Positions 35,181 to 44,560 of a stretch of DNA of 64,000 bases are shown one piece after another (within the stretch, counting starts at the first letter, position 1; every line of letters begins with the position of its first letter). The notes below the pieces were generated by a model. That model saw only the letters and a list, made by a program, of their open reading frames with translations. It was not told the origin of the DNA and made no database searches. Origin of the DNA: Saprospiraceae bacterium. Its GTDB lineage: Bacteria; Bacteroidota; Bacteroidia; Chitinophagales; Saprospiraceae. The DNA lies in contig JAGFJA010000021.1 in assembly GCA_024103005.1 (NCBI GenBank), forward strand, positions 124,001 to 188,000. The letters are read 5' to 3'. A program made the translations under genes and the position numbers.

Positions 35181-36725
35181 TTGAAAAATAATAAATTAGA
35201 ACTCCTTCAGGAGAAGAATAAAAAAGCATTATTAGGAGGAGGCACCAACAGGATAGAAAGTCAGCACGCCAAAGGCAAATTGACCGCAAGAGAAAGGATT
35301 ACTCTCCTTTTGGACAAGGGAAGCTTCGAAGAAATTGGCAGGTTGGTTGAACACAGATCAACTGATTTCGGCCTGGAAAAGGAAATATATCCGGGGGATG
35401 GCGTAGTGACCGGGTTTGGGCGTATCGACGGAAGGCTGGTTTATGTTTATTCCCAGGATTTCACCGTATTTGGTGGCTCTCTATCGGAGACCCATGCAGA
35501 GAAAATATGCAAAATAATGGATCTTGCAGTGAAAAACGGTGCACCCATCATTGGATTAAATGATTCCGGTGGGGCCAGAATCCAGGAAGGCGTCAACTCT
35601 CTTGGCGGGTATGCTGATATTTTTTATCGGAATACCAAGGCAAGTGGTGTTGTGCCTCAACTGTCTGCCATCATGGGTCCTTGCGCTGGAGGCGCAGTAT
35701 ATAGTCCTGCCATAACTGACTTTATCATCATGGTAGAGCAGACTTCATACATGTTTGTTACCGGTCCCAATGTCGTCAAAACTGTTACTAATGAGGATGT
35801 GACCGCAGAAGAGCTGGGAGGCGCCGCTTCTCATGCTATCCGGTCAGGAGTGACTCATTTAAAGGCCATCGATGACCTCGATTGTATCAATCAGTTAAAA
35901 AAACTATTGAGCTATATTCCCCAAAACAGTGCTGATTTACCGTTTGACATGCCTTACCAGGGCGACGATGAATTACGACCTAAGCTGAATACAATCATCC
36001 CCGAAGATGCCAATAAACCTTACGATATGAAGGAAGTTATCCGGGAAATATCAGATAAGGACAGTTTTTTTGAAATTCATGCCGAATATGCAGAAAATAT
36101 TGTCGTAGGATTTGCAAGGTTGGGAGGAAAGTCTATCGGAATTGTTGCCAATCAGCCGATGAGTCTCGCAGGTGTTTTAGATGTAAAATGTTCAATAAAA
36201 GCAGCACGTTTCGTACGATTTTGCGATTGTTTCAATATTCCTCTATTGGTTTTGGTAGATGTCCCCGGATTTTTGCCCGGAACAGATCAGGAATGGAATG
36301 CCATCATTACCAATGGTGCAAAATTATTGTATGCCTTCAGTGATGCAGTCGTTCCACGCATTACCGTTATTACCAGAAAGGCTTATGGTGGTGCCTATGA
36401 TGTCATGAACTCCAAACATATTGGTGCAGATTTAAATTATGCCTGGCCGGGTGCTGAAATAGCTGTGATGGGCGCCAAAGGTGCAAGTGAAATCATCTTT
36501 AAACGGGAAATATCTCAGGCTGATGATCCAAAAGCCAAAGCACTTGAAAAAGAGAAAGAATATGCTGATAACTTCAGCAATCCTTACAGAGCAGCAGCAA
36601 GAGGATTTATTGACGAAGTAATTGAACCTTCCCTCACAAGGAAGAAATTAATTACCGGATTCGCTATGCTTGAAAATAAGACTGAAAACCAGCCAAGAAG
36701 AAAACACGGCAACTTACCTTTATGA
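35181..36725 (+). CDS. Acyl-CoA carboxylase beta subunit (propionyl-CoA carboxylase type)
   Basis: Carboxyltransferase subunit that moves CO2 from biotin to propionyl-CoA (or a related acyl-CoA). The 514-residue protein has both halves of the crotonase-like carboxyltransferase fold. The PccB signatures are [27 protein letters not shown] with its oxyanion Gly-Gly, and, in the second half, [19 protein letters not shown] and [16 protein letters not shown]. It starts at TTG 13 bases after the GT39-TPR gene; the resulting N-terminus ([21 protein letters not shown]) is standard for PccB. No biotin carboxylase, biotin carrier or mutase gene lies close by. The methylmalonyl-CoA decarboxylase alpha subunit is a less likely alternative. 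Confidence 0.9.
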   Translation: MKNNKLELLQEKNKKALLGGGTNRIESQHAKGKLTARERITLLLDKGSFEEIGRLVEHRSTDFGLEKEIYPGDGVVTGFGRIDGRLVYVYSQDFTVFGGSLSETHAEKICKIMDLAVKNGAPIIGLNDSGGARIQEGVNSLGGYADIFYRNTKASGVVPQLSAIMGPCAGGAVYSPAITDFIIMVEQTSYMFVTGPNVVKTVTNEDVTAEELGGAASHAIRSGVTHLKAIDDLDCINQLKKLLSYIPQNSADLPFDMPYQGDDELRPKLNTIIPEDANKPYDMKEVIREISDKDSFFEIHAEYAENIVVGFARLGGKSIGIVANQPMSLAGVLDVKCSIKAARFVRFCDCFNIPLLVLVDVPGFLPGTDQEWNAIITNGAKLLYAFSDAVVPRITVITRKAYGGAYDVMNSKHIGADLNYAWPGAEIAVMGAKGASEIIFKREISQADDPKAKALEKEKEYADNFSNPYRAAARGFIDEVIEPSLTRKKLITGFAMLENKTENQPRRKHGNLPL

Positions 36726-36738
36726 TTATTTAGGTTGA

Positions 36739-37461
36739 TTATGCCCACTTCCTCAACTGGTTGACCAAAGCTTTCATATCCTTGGGTAATGGAGCTTCAA
36801 AGATTACCTCCTGACCTGTAACCGGATGGATAAACTGAAGGGAATGTGAGTGTAAACTTGTTCTGGAGATCAACGGGATATCCTGTTCGTCTCCATATTT
36901 TGATACACTTAAATTACGCAATTTTATATCCCGGATATAAATCGCTTCATTCTTGCCATATAACCGATCGACATAACATGGATGACCGATTGACTTAAAA
37001 TGCACTCTGATTTGATGCATTCTACCGGTCATAATGCCTGCTTCAACCAAACAACACATCTTAAAACGTTCGAGGACTTTATAAGTAGTCACTGATAGCT
37101 TTCCGGTACGGACTACCTTCATCCTGCCCGGATTTAGCGGGTCCGGTGCCAATCCTGTCTTTATAATTCCCTCATCATCTGCAATATTACCCAAAACTAC
37201 GGCCAGATATTTTTTCTGAACTTTTCGTTCCTGAAATAACTGACTCATTGCAGCATGCGCTTCTGCCGTCCTGGCAAAGCAAATGATTCCGGATGTTTCG
37301 CGGTCAAGCCTGTGAACTGTATAAATTTTATCGTATCTTCTGGCAAGAATATCCTGAACATTGGTTTTCTTTGTATCATGCCGATCCGGAATCGTCAACA
37401 ATCCTGAAGGTTTATTGACAATAACCAAAGATTGGTCTTCATAAATGATATCTAATTTCAT
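36739..37461 (-). CDS. RluA-family pseudouridine synthase
   Basis: Isomerises uridine to pseudouridine in rRNA or tRNA. The 240-residue protein has the catalytic motif HRLDRETSGIICFAR with its Asp, KKYLAVVLG, and TGRMHQIRVHFKSIGHPCYVDRLYG typical of RluA/RluC/RluD. No S4 domain precedes the catalytic domain: it begins with the KLDIIYEDQSLVIVNKPSGL strand directly, as in RluA itself. The target site cannot be read from the sequence. I chose the ATG at 37461; a longer in-frame start would overlap the upstream fusion gene. The gap to that gene is 10 bases, so the two are co-transcribed. Confidence 0.9.
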   Translation of the reverse strand: MKLDIIYEDQSLVIVNKPSGLLTIPDRHDTKKTNVQDILARRYDKIYTVHRLDRETSGIICFARTAEAHAAMSQLFQERKVQKKYLAVVLGNIADDEGIIKTGLAPDPLNPGRMKVVRTGKLSVTTYKVLERFKMCCLVEAGIMTGRMHQIRVHFKSIGHPCYVDRLYGKNEAIYIRDIKLRNLSVSKYGDEQDIPLISRTSLHSHSLQFIHPVTGQEVIFEAPLPKDMKALVNQLRKWA

Positions 37462-37471
37462 TCCAAATAAA

Positions 37472-39424
37472 TTAAAGCTCTGAGAAAAACTTTTTGCCTT
37501 TAACAAAGTATTGCCAGATTATCAGCCCTTTGATCCTCCCTTGAGTATTATGTCTTTGAGTTTGAAGCACCTTTAATTTCTTACGCTTGCGGATAAACTT
37601 GCCCGCCTTTGCATAAAATTCAAAATGTGCTTTTAAGATAGCCAGAACAAATCTCGTCTTCCCCTGTAAAAAAAATCGCATACCGGCAATACCATCCAGG
37701 CATAGCCGTATAAAAATCTTTAACCACAAATGATTTTTTTCATTCTTCAACAATACAAAGAGACTATTCCTGAAATTCAAAAAAGTTTTAAATGGTGAAT
37801 TAGCATCAAGTGTACCGCCTCCATAATGATAAACCACTGATGCAGGTTCTATTTTGACGGAATAACCTGCATTTTTCATTCTCCAGCATAGGTCTATCTC
37901 TTCCATGTGGGCAAAAAAATCATCATCCAGCCCGCCAAATTTCTGATATAATTCACGCCGTGTCAACATGGCAGCTCCACTTGCCCAAAATACCTCCATC
38001 GGCGTATCATACTGACCTTTATCTTCCTCAATCTCATCAAAAATCCTACCCCGACAAAACGGATAACCCAAACGGTCAATCCATCCACCCGACGCGCCGG
38101 CATAATCAAAGAAGCTTTTGTTGCGATCATTCAATATCTTAGGCTGCACAGCCCCGGTCCATTCATCCTGATCCAAGACCTGAATCAAAGGTCCTAACCA
38201 CCCCTTTGTCACCCTTACATCAGAATTTAACAATAAAACATAGGTATGTTCAAGTTTAGAGATAATCCGGTTATAGCCGCCTGTAAAGCCGTAATTCCGG
38301 TCGAGAAGAATAATTTTAATATCCTCTTTAAGCGTATTCAGATATTCGACAGAACCATCTGTAGAAGCATTGTCAGCTACAATTATGTCAGCTTCCTGTG
38401 AATATTCTATCAATTCAGGCAGATATCGCTTTAAATGCCCTAAACCGTTATAATTCAAAACAACGACTGCAAGCGATGGTGCAATTTCCTGCCTTTTTTT
38501 AATCAGATTTCTGCCGTCAGCCTTGTCTATTTCCATCTGAATCTTGAGCGCATCCAGATTTTCAATCTTCTTGTCTTCTCTGATAAAATCAGTAAGTTTT
38601 ACATCTATATTATTATCATATATATTTTCATCAAAATCATATATATACACTTCAACCACACGGCGTAATGATTCACCTAATACAGGTCTTTGACCGATGT
38701 AAACCAGTCCAAAAGAGGTATTATTCCGGACATCAACTTGGGCAAGATAGATACCGTCTAACGGTAGGGCCTTAAAATCATCCCTTAATTTAATATTTGC
38801 AGTCGGAAAACCTAACTTCCTGCCAATTCCGTCGCCTTTTTCAACAGTACCGGAAATGAGATAAGGATGACCCAATAAAGTATTTGCCTGGCTGATGTCA
38901 CCGGCTTGCAATGCTTTCCGGATGACAGTAGAGCTGATGGTAATTTCATCAATCAATTTAGGGTTTACCTCAATAACATTGATTCCCAATGGTTCAAGCA
39001 CTTTTTTCATTAAGGCAAAATTTCCCTTGCGACCTAATCCGAAATGATGATCATATCCAACTACAATGGTATGGGGTTTGATCTTTTTTACTAAAAACTC
39101 AGACAAATAGGTCTCAGCAGGTTGATGTGCAAAATCAAGATTAAATGGAACAATTATGAGAGAATCTACACCACAATCTTCTAATAACCGAATTTTTTCA
39201 TTTAAATCAGTAAGCAGGGCAAAATTAACCGGACTTTTTTCTAAAACAATTCTAGGATGAGGCTCAAATGTAATAACAACAGATTGTCCCCGGATGGCAG
39301 CGGCTTCCTTTTTAATCTGATCAATCAGCGTTTTATGTCCCAAATGGACTCCGTCAAAGGAACCAATGGTAACGACAGCCCTGTCAATACCTTGTAAATT
39401 ATCCAGATTGTAAAAGACTTTCAT
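37472..39424 (-). CDS. ribF: Fusion of riboflavin kinase/FAD synthetase (RibF) and a family 2 glycosyltransferase
   Basis: A 650-residue protein with two unrelated enzymes in one frame. Residues 1 to about 308 form a complete RibF: FMN adenylyltransferase with VTIGSFDGVHLGHK (18-31), VVGYDHHFGLGRKG and ISSTVIRKAL, then riboflavin kinase with GIGRKLGFPTANI (199-211). They should make FMN and FAD from riboflavin. Residues about 316-600 form a GT2 transferase of the rhamnosyltransferase/WcaA type: VVVLNYNG (320-327), DNASTDGS, LLNSDVR (398-404) and FFAHMEEIDLCWR. A basic C-terminal tail follows. Each part has normal length and the joint falls exactly between domains. A run of seven A residues lies at codons 309-311 of the joint. 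RibF is essential and is separate in other bacteria I know. A real fusion is most likely, with an assembly or indel artefact the main alternative. Confidence 0.85.
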   Translation of the reverse strand: MKVFYNLDNLQGIDRAVVTIGSFDGVHLGHKTLIDQIKKEAAAIRGQSVVITFEPHPRIVLEKSPVNFALLTDLNEKIRLLEDCGVDSLIIVPFNLDFAHQPAETYLSEFLVKKIKPHTIVVGYDHHFGLGRKGNFALMKKVLEPLGINVIEVNPKLIDEITISSTVIRKALQAGDISQANTLLGHPYLISGTVEKGDGIGRKLGFPTANIKLRDDFKALPLDGIYLAQVDVRNNTSFGLVYIGQRPVLGESLRRVVEVYIYDFDENIYDNNIDVKLTDFIREDKKIENLDALKIQMEIDKADGRNLIKKRQEIAPSLAVVVLNYNGLGHLKRYLPELIEYSQEADIIVADNASTDGSVEYLNTLKEDIKIILLDRNYGFTGGYNRIISKLEHTYVLLLNSDVRVTKGWLGPLIQVLDQDEWTGAVQPKILNDRNKSFFDYAGASGGWIDRLGYPFCRGRIFDEIEEDKGQYDTPMEVFWASGAAMLTRRELYQKFGGLDDDFFAHMEEIDLCWRMKNAGYSVKIEPASVVYHYGGGTLDANSPFKTFLNFRNSLFVLLKNEKNHLWLKIFIRLCLDGIAGMRFFLQGKTRFVLAILKAHFEFYAKAGKFIRKRKKLKVLQTQRHNTQGRIKGLIIWQYFVKGKKFFSEL

Positions 39425-39550
39425 AAAACTGTGCAAATGTACAAAGGCATTCCACAATTCAGCATTATCGGCTATGATTTATATGATATTTGAGGCAGCC
39501 AACATGCCCAATCGAATGATTATCACATTGATATGTATTCAACATCAAAA

Positions 39551-40315
39551 TTAATAGTGATCCTTATCCGCCCGTCGGATTCTGTGGATAAAAGCTCTAC
39601 CTATTATTAAAACATGATTATACAAGGTCCTGTATAAACCGAAATGATCTCTTAATATAACAAAACGATCCATTAATGATTTTTTCCACTTCTTCTTGGA
39701 AACGCCGCCGGCAAGGTATTCAGCTATTATAAACGATGTCTTGAGGGGCGATTTTGCCTTATCCAGAATACGTATTGTCCAGTCAATATCAGCACTTAAA
39801 TTGTTTTCCATAAATAACTGAACCAGATTCACTGATGGAATAAATCCCTGATGGCAGACCACCATTCCACGTTGCATACTCATTTTAGTGAGTCTTTCAG
39901 GAAGGTTGTGAACAGTAATCTCCGATCTGATGCCCATCGGTCTTCTCTCATCGTCAACTATCATTACTTCCCCGTATAGAACATCATGATTGGAAGCCAC
40001 CGCCTTCAAATTTTCGACCACCCTTGAATCGTAAGCCCTGTCACCCGCATTTAAAAACCATATAAATTGACCTGAAGCCAATTCAATGCCCTTATTCATC
40101 GCATCATAAATACCCTTGTCGGGTTCTGTTATCCACTTATTAATGTGCTCATTATATTCCTCAATGATATTCAGTGTATCATCTTTGGAAGCTCCATCAA
40201 TCACGATGTATTCGTAATCTTTACAGGTCTGAGTAATGACACTTTTAATGGTATCTTCAAGTACTGCCGCAGCATTATAACATACGGTAACTATCGTAAG
40301 AAAAGGACGTTCCAA
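39551..40315 (-). CDS. Family 2 glycosyltransferase (WcaE-like)
   Basis: A 254-residue soluble GT-A transferase. It begins PFLTIVTVCYNA, has YIVIDGASKDDT and ITEPDKGIYDAMNKGIELASG, then WFLNAGD with the DxD-like Asp, the signature of the WcaE/colanic-acid and capsule type transferases. The C-terminal 60 residues are basic and probably peripheral to the membrane. The frame can only start at TTG here: an in-frame stop lies five codons upstream and the next ATG is far inside the domain. It stands divergently to the YfhO gene and 127 bases before the RibF-GT2 fusion. A role in surface polysaccharide assembly is inferred. Confidence 0.86.
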   Translation of the reverse strand: MERPFLTIVTVCYNAAAVLEDTIKSVITQTCKDYEYIVIDGASKDDTLNIIEEYNEHINKWITEPDKGIYDAMNKGIELASGQFIWFLNAGDRAYDSRVVENLKAVASNHDVLYGEVMIVDDERRPMGIRSEITVHNLPERLTKMSMQRGMVVCHQGFIPSVNLVQLFMENNLSADIDWTIRILDKAKSPLKTSFIIAEYLAGGVSKKKWKKSLMDRFVILRDHFGLYRTLYNHVLIIGRAFIHRIRRADKDHY

Positions 40316-40399
40316 ATAAATAATTTTTCAACAAAAATACACTCAAATTGACAATTCCAAAGTATAGATTTATCTTTACGTCTTAATTGAAATTATAAT

Positions 40400-42856
40400 A
40401 TGAAGCAAGTTTTCAGTAAAATTTGGCCGCATCTGGCATCAATCCTCGCAATCGCCCTTTTTTGTATCTTTTATTTCCTTCCCGAAAACGCTGAGAATAA
40501 AGTACTACCACAGGGTGATGTTCAGCATTCGTTGAGTATGCAGACTGAAATACGTAAATATATGTCTGAAGAAAACCGGGAAATTCTATGGACCAATAGC
40601 ATGTTCAGCGGTATGCCCTCCTATCAGATTTTTGGAGGTAGTGGCAAAACTTATGATTTTGTTCCACGCCTGGTTTATTCGGTGATGCAGTTGAATAAAG
40701 GTATTTCCAGTCCGACAGGATTGCTCTTTGCCTGTTGCATTGGATTTTATATAATGATGCTTTGTTTCAGATTTGACTGGAAATACGCCCTTGCAGGTTC
40801 CATCCTTTTTGGTTTAAGTACTTCCTTCATGCATTTAATTGGCAATGGACACGTCAATAAGGTAATGGTTCTTGCCTTACTCCCCCCTACCCTTGGCGGA
40901 ATCTGGCTTATCTACCAAAAGAAATTTATTCTCGGAAGTGCATTAACCGCTTTGTTTGTTAACCTCCAGATTATGACCAATCACCCCCAAATAAGTTACT
41001 ACTTCGCCTTTCTGACGGCCTTTTTTGTACTTGGAGTAGGAATACATCTGATAAGATCAAAAGCTATTAAGACACTCGTTTATGGGACAGCTTTATTGAT
41101 ACTATCTTCCGTCATAGGAATATTACCAAATCTTCCCAAATTGCTGACTACCAAGGAATATTCAGAAGAGACCATCAGGGGTAAATCGCTGATTCCCAAA
41201 GAAGGTAAACCATCGGAAGGTTTGGAAAAGGAATATGCATTCAGTTGGTCACTAAGTGTCCCTGAATCCATGACCCATATAATTCCTGATTTCCTGGGAG
41301 GCGAAAGTTCTTCATTCTTTGTCAGTGATCCGGAGTCTCATTCACTGAGAGTATTGCAAAACATGAACAATTCTCAGCAGGCGCAACAACTGGCGCAGGC
41401 AACATCAAAATATTTTGGTCAACAACCATTTACGGCCGGTGCCTGGTATTGGGGTATTACGGTGGTAATGCTTTTCTTCCTTGGATTTTTTAGTTTGAAA
41501 GGATGGTTACGCTGGTGGGGTGCGGGATCCGTCGCCTTCCTTATTATGCTTAGCTGGGGAAGTCACTTCCCGGCACTCAACTATTTCTTGTTCGACCATT
41601 TCCCTCTGTTTAATAAGTTCAGAGCTGTATCCATGTCTATCAACCTGGCTCACTTTGTTTTATTGTTAATTGGCCTGCTGGGATTAAAAAAATTCTTTGA
41701 ATCAGATAAAGAAACCCAAATAAAGGCGGTAAAATACACTATGATACCGGGAGCTATCTTCCTTTTAATAGGTTTTTATCAGGGATGGATAAATACATTG
41801 TCTTCACCTATTGATGAAAAACTCAAAGATTTTCCTGATCTCATCTCTGCCCTTCACCTTGACAGGTCAGCAGTGGTTAAAAGTGACGTCTGGCGTACAC
41901 TTTTCTTTATGGCCGCTTTCTGTGGATTCTTTTTTCTTTATGCAAAAAATCAGTGGAACAGAATCCTGGCTTTAGGCGTAGTTTCCTTATTGATTTTCAC
42001 AGATTTACTAAGCGTGGACAAAAGATACCTACCCAATTCAAAATTTATTGACAATTCTGAATTGACTCAAGCTGCCGAACCACGTCCGGTGGATAAAGAG
42101 ATATTAAAAGACAAAGGCTTGAGCTATCGGGTTGCTGACTTCTCTACCAACATGTTTCAAGACGCCTTCCTGAGCAACTTCCATAAAAGTGTCGGCGGTT
42201 ATCATGCAGCAAAACTGTCTATTTATCAGGATATTATCGACAAATACCTTTCTAAACCAAAGGACAATTTCCACGTTTTCAGCCTATTGAATACCAAGTA
42301 TTTCATCGGAAGCCAAGGGAATCAACTCTTTGTACAACAAAACCCGCAAGCAATGGGAAATGCCTGGTTTGCTCAAGATATAAAATGGGTAGATACACCT
42401 CTGCAGGAACTGGATGCATTAGGTGATAGTACAAACATGCACCGTGCGGTAATCAATAAATCATTCAAGTCTTCCGTTAAATCCCCGCAATTTACATTTG
42501 ACAGCAACGCAAAGATTGAGATGACAAAATATATTCCGGATGACATGACCTATACCTATGAAGCTACCAGTCCTCAATTTGCAGTATTCTCTGAAGTGTA
42601 TTATCCAGAAAAGAAAGGATGGCACGTGTATATTGATGGTAAACGGCAGGAAGGATTAGTACGTACAAATTATGTGCTCAGAGGTATCGAAGTTCCTGCA
42701 GGTAAGCATACTTTGGAGATGAAATTCGAACCAACTTCATATTATACCGGTCAGAAAATAGGTCGGGTGGGCTCCATTTTACTTATTTTGCTTTTAGCCG
42801 GCGCAAGCTTTTACGAATTCAGAGAATCGAAAAAAGTAGAAATAAAAAAGGCTTAA
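40400..42856 (+). CDS. YfhO-family multi-pass membrane protein
   Basis: An 818-residue protein with about 12-14 membrane helices over the first 540 residues, a periplasmic domain of about 220 residues, and a last helix at the C-terminus (GRVGSILLILLLAGASFYEF). The N-terminal part (GDVQHSLSMQTEIRKYM, WTNSMFSGMPSYQIFGG) and the C-terminal YPGWHVYIDG-like stretch (YYPEKKGWHVYIDGKR) match YfhO proteins, a GT-C-like family. In Bacillus YfhO is implicated in glycosylation of lipoteichoic acid; the role in Bacteroidota is unknown. The flippase gene follows after only three bases, suggesting that both serve export or decoration of a lipid-linked sugar. Confidence 0.87.
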   Translation: MKQVFSKIWPHLASILAIALFCIFYFLPENAENKVLPQGDVQHSLSMQTEIRKYMSEENREILWTNSMFSGMPSYQIFGGSGKTYDFVPRLVYSVMQLNKGISSPTGLLFACCIGFYIMMLCFRFDWKYALAGSILFGLSTSFMHLIGNGHVNKVMVLALLPPTLGGIWLIYQKKFILGSALTALFVNLQIMTNHPQISYYFAFLTAFFVLGVGIHLIRSKAIKTLVYGTALLILSSVIGILPNLPKLLTTKEYSEETIRGKSLIPKEGKPSEGLEKEYAFSWSLSVPESMTHIIPDFLGGESSSFFVSDPESHSLRVLQNMNNSQQAQQLAQATSKYFGQQPFTAGAWYWGITVVMLFFLGFFSLKGWLRWWGAGSVAFLIMLSWGSHFPALNYFLFDHFPLFNKFRAVSMSINLAHFVLLLIGLLGLKKFFESDKETQIKAVKYTMIPGAIFLLIGFYQGWINTLSSPIDEKLKDFPDLISALHLDRSAVVKSDVWRTLFFMAAFCGFFFLYAKNQWNRILALGVVSLLIFTDLLSVDKRYLPNSKFIDNSELTQAAEPRPVDKEILKDKGLSYRVADFSTNMFQDAFLSNFHKSVGGYHAAKLSIYQDIIDKYLSKPKDNFHVFSLLNTKYFIGSQGNQLFVQQNPQAMGNAWFAQDIKWVDTPLQELDALGDSTNMHRAVINKSFKSSVKSPQFTFDSNAKIEMTKYIPDDMTYTYEATSPQFAVFSEVYYPEKKGWHVYIDGKRQEGLVRTNYVLRGIEVPAGKHTLEMKFEPTSYYTGQKIGRVGSILLILLLAGASFYEFRESKKVEIKKA

Positions 42857-42859
42857 AAC

Positions 42860-44347
42860 GTGTTTAATTCCCCCGGCAAACAGTCAATCGTCCGCATTAT
42901 TATAAGTATTGCCGGTTCCATCATAGGCACACTAAGCACGTTGTATATCTATCCTTTAGATATGGAGCTACATGGGCTTGCCATGTTCTTACTTACTGCT
43001 TCACTTATGTTTGCTCCTTTCATCTTACTGGGATCCAGTGCAGTAGCTATTAACAACTATCCGGAATTTAAATCGGATGATAGAAAGGATAACGGCTTTC
43101 TGAGTTTTATATTTGGCATATATATTCTGGGGTGTGTTCTTTTTGCATTGATATTTTTCTTTGGTGAGCAATGGGCTAGTTCATTTTTCCAGTCAAAAAA
43201 TGCTCAATATGATCGGTATTTTTATTACATTCTGCCCTTAACTATCCTCCAGGCAGGGTGTACACTGACAGATGTATATCTCAACAACTTCACCAAAATT
43301 ATCATTCCTGCATTACTAAAAGAATTTTTGCTCAAACTTACCCTCCCTTTACTCATTGGACTTCATATACTTGGATATATATCAATTAAAGTCGTTGTGT
43401 GGGGACTTTTAACCAATTATCTGATTGCCTTGGTATTAATGCTGGCTTATACATACTTTTTACGGAAGCAAAGCTTTCACATAGATTTCAAATTTCTTAC
43501 CAAAGAACGTTTAAAAAGGATTGGTGGCTATAGCTTATTTGCGATTTTGGGCGTTTTTGGCAATCAATTGGTCGTCTATATCGATACTTTAATGATAAAG
43601 GCCATCTTACCGGATTTTAAATTTATCTCTGTTTACAATATGCATGGAAGCCTGGCCAACTTCATAAATATGCCGGTGGTAGCCATCATAGCTGTAGCAA
43701 GTCCGTTTGTAGCCAGATATTTATCTGAAAAAGAAGATGCAAAATTATCCCGGTTGTACCAGTCAACATCCACCGTCATGCTTGTCTTGGGGGCTTTTCT
43801 CTTCACAGGGATTATAATTAATATGGATTCTGTATATCAATTGATGAGTAATGGTGAGGCTTATCAAACCGGATATTGGGTCATTGTATTTTTAGGACTT
43901 TCTAAATTGATTGACATGGCTACAGGATTGAACAGTCAGATTATAGGATACAGTGCATATTATAAGTATAACTTCTATGCCTTAATAATTCTCGGTCTTT
44001 CCAATACCATACTTAATTTTTTTCTGATACATACCATGGGAATATCAGGAGCTGCCCTGGCAACCTTAATTTCACTTTCATTGTTCAACCTCTTCAAACT
44101 ATTCTTTGTCAAGATTAAATTTGGGATTTGGCCTTTTACCATCAAGGATATATACATCATTATTTTAACTATTATTTGCGGCATTTTGGCCTATATGGTT
44201 CCGGAAGGTATGAATCCATACATTCAAATACTTATAAGGTCTGTCATCTTCACCGTTCTATTTTGGCCGGTTGTTATTTACTTTGACATGAGCCCCAAAA
44301 TAACAGCAGTATTTATTTCTCTAAAAAGAAAATTAAAAGGACAATAA
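42860..44347 (+). CDS. Polysaccharide flippase (Wzx/MOP-type)
   Basis: A 495-residue membrane protein with about 12-14 hydrophobic helices and a polysaccharide-synthase-like C-terminal half (YYKYNFYALIILGLSNTILNFFLIHTMGISGAALATLISL), typical of the Wzx/RfbX branch of the MOP superfamily. It would flip an undecaprenyl-linked oligosaccharide to the periplasm. It starts at GTG, three bases after the YfhO stop; the resulting MFNSPGKQSIVRI leads straight into the first helix, so this start seems right. A 213-base gap with no terminator I can see separates it from the convergent oxidoreductase gene. Confidence 0.85.
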   Translation: MFNSPGKQSIVRIIISIAGSIIGTLSTLYIYPLDMELHGLAMFLLTASLMFAPFILLGSSAVAINNYPEFKSDDRKDNGFLSFIFGIYILGCVLFALIFFFGEQWASSFFQSKNAQYDRYFYYILPLTILQAGCTLTDVYLNNFTKIIIPALLKEFLLKLTLPLLIGLHILGYISIKVVVWGLLTNYLIALVLMLAYTYFLRKQSFHIDFKFLTKERLKRIGGYSLFAILGVFGNQLVVYIDTLMIKAILPDFKFISVYNMHGSLANFINMPVVAIIAVASPFVARYLSEKEDAKLSRLYQSTSTVMLVLGAFLFTGIIINMDSVYQLMSNGEAYQTGYWVIVFLGLSKLIDMATGLNSQIIGYSAYYKYNFYALIILGLSNTILNFFLIHTMGISGAALATLISLSLFNLFKLFFVKIKFGIWPFTIKDIYIIILTIICGILAYMVPEGMNPYIQILIRSVIFTVLFWPVVIYFDMSPKITAVFISLKRKLKGQ

Positions 44348-44560
44348 AAAGTCTAACGACACCCCAATGGCTGTCCACAAATTCATTTTGGTAGGCAATT
44401 TTACTGTTTTGATCTTGTGAACTATAAAATACAAATCTTTAAGCCGGTTATCGCCCAATATACTTTCTTCTTCTATTAAATATTATTAGGCAATCCATTT
44501 TGTAAACTATGCGCAATTTTGACTCGACAGGAAACATTTTTTCAGAAAAACCATCTCGGC

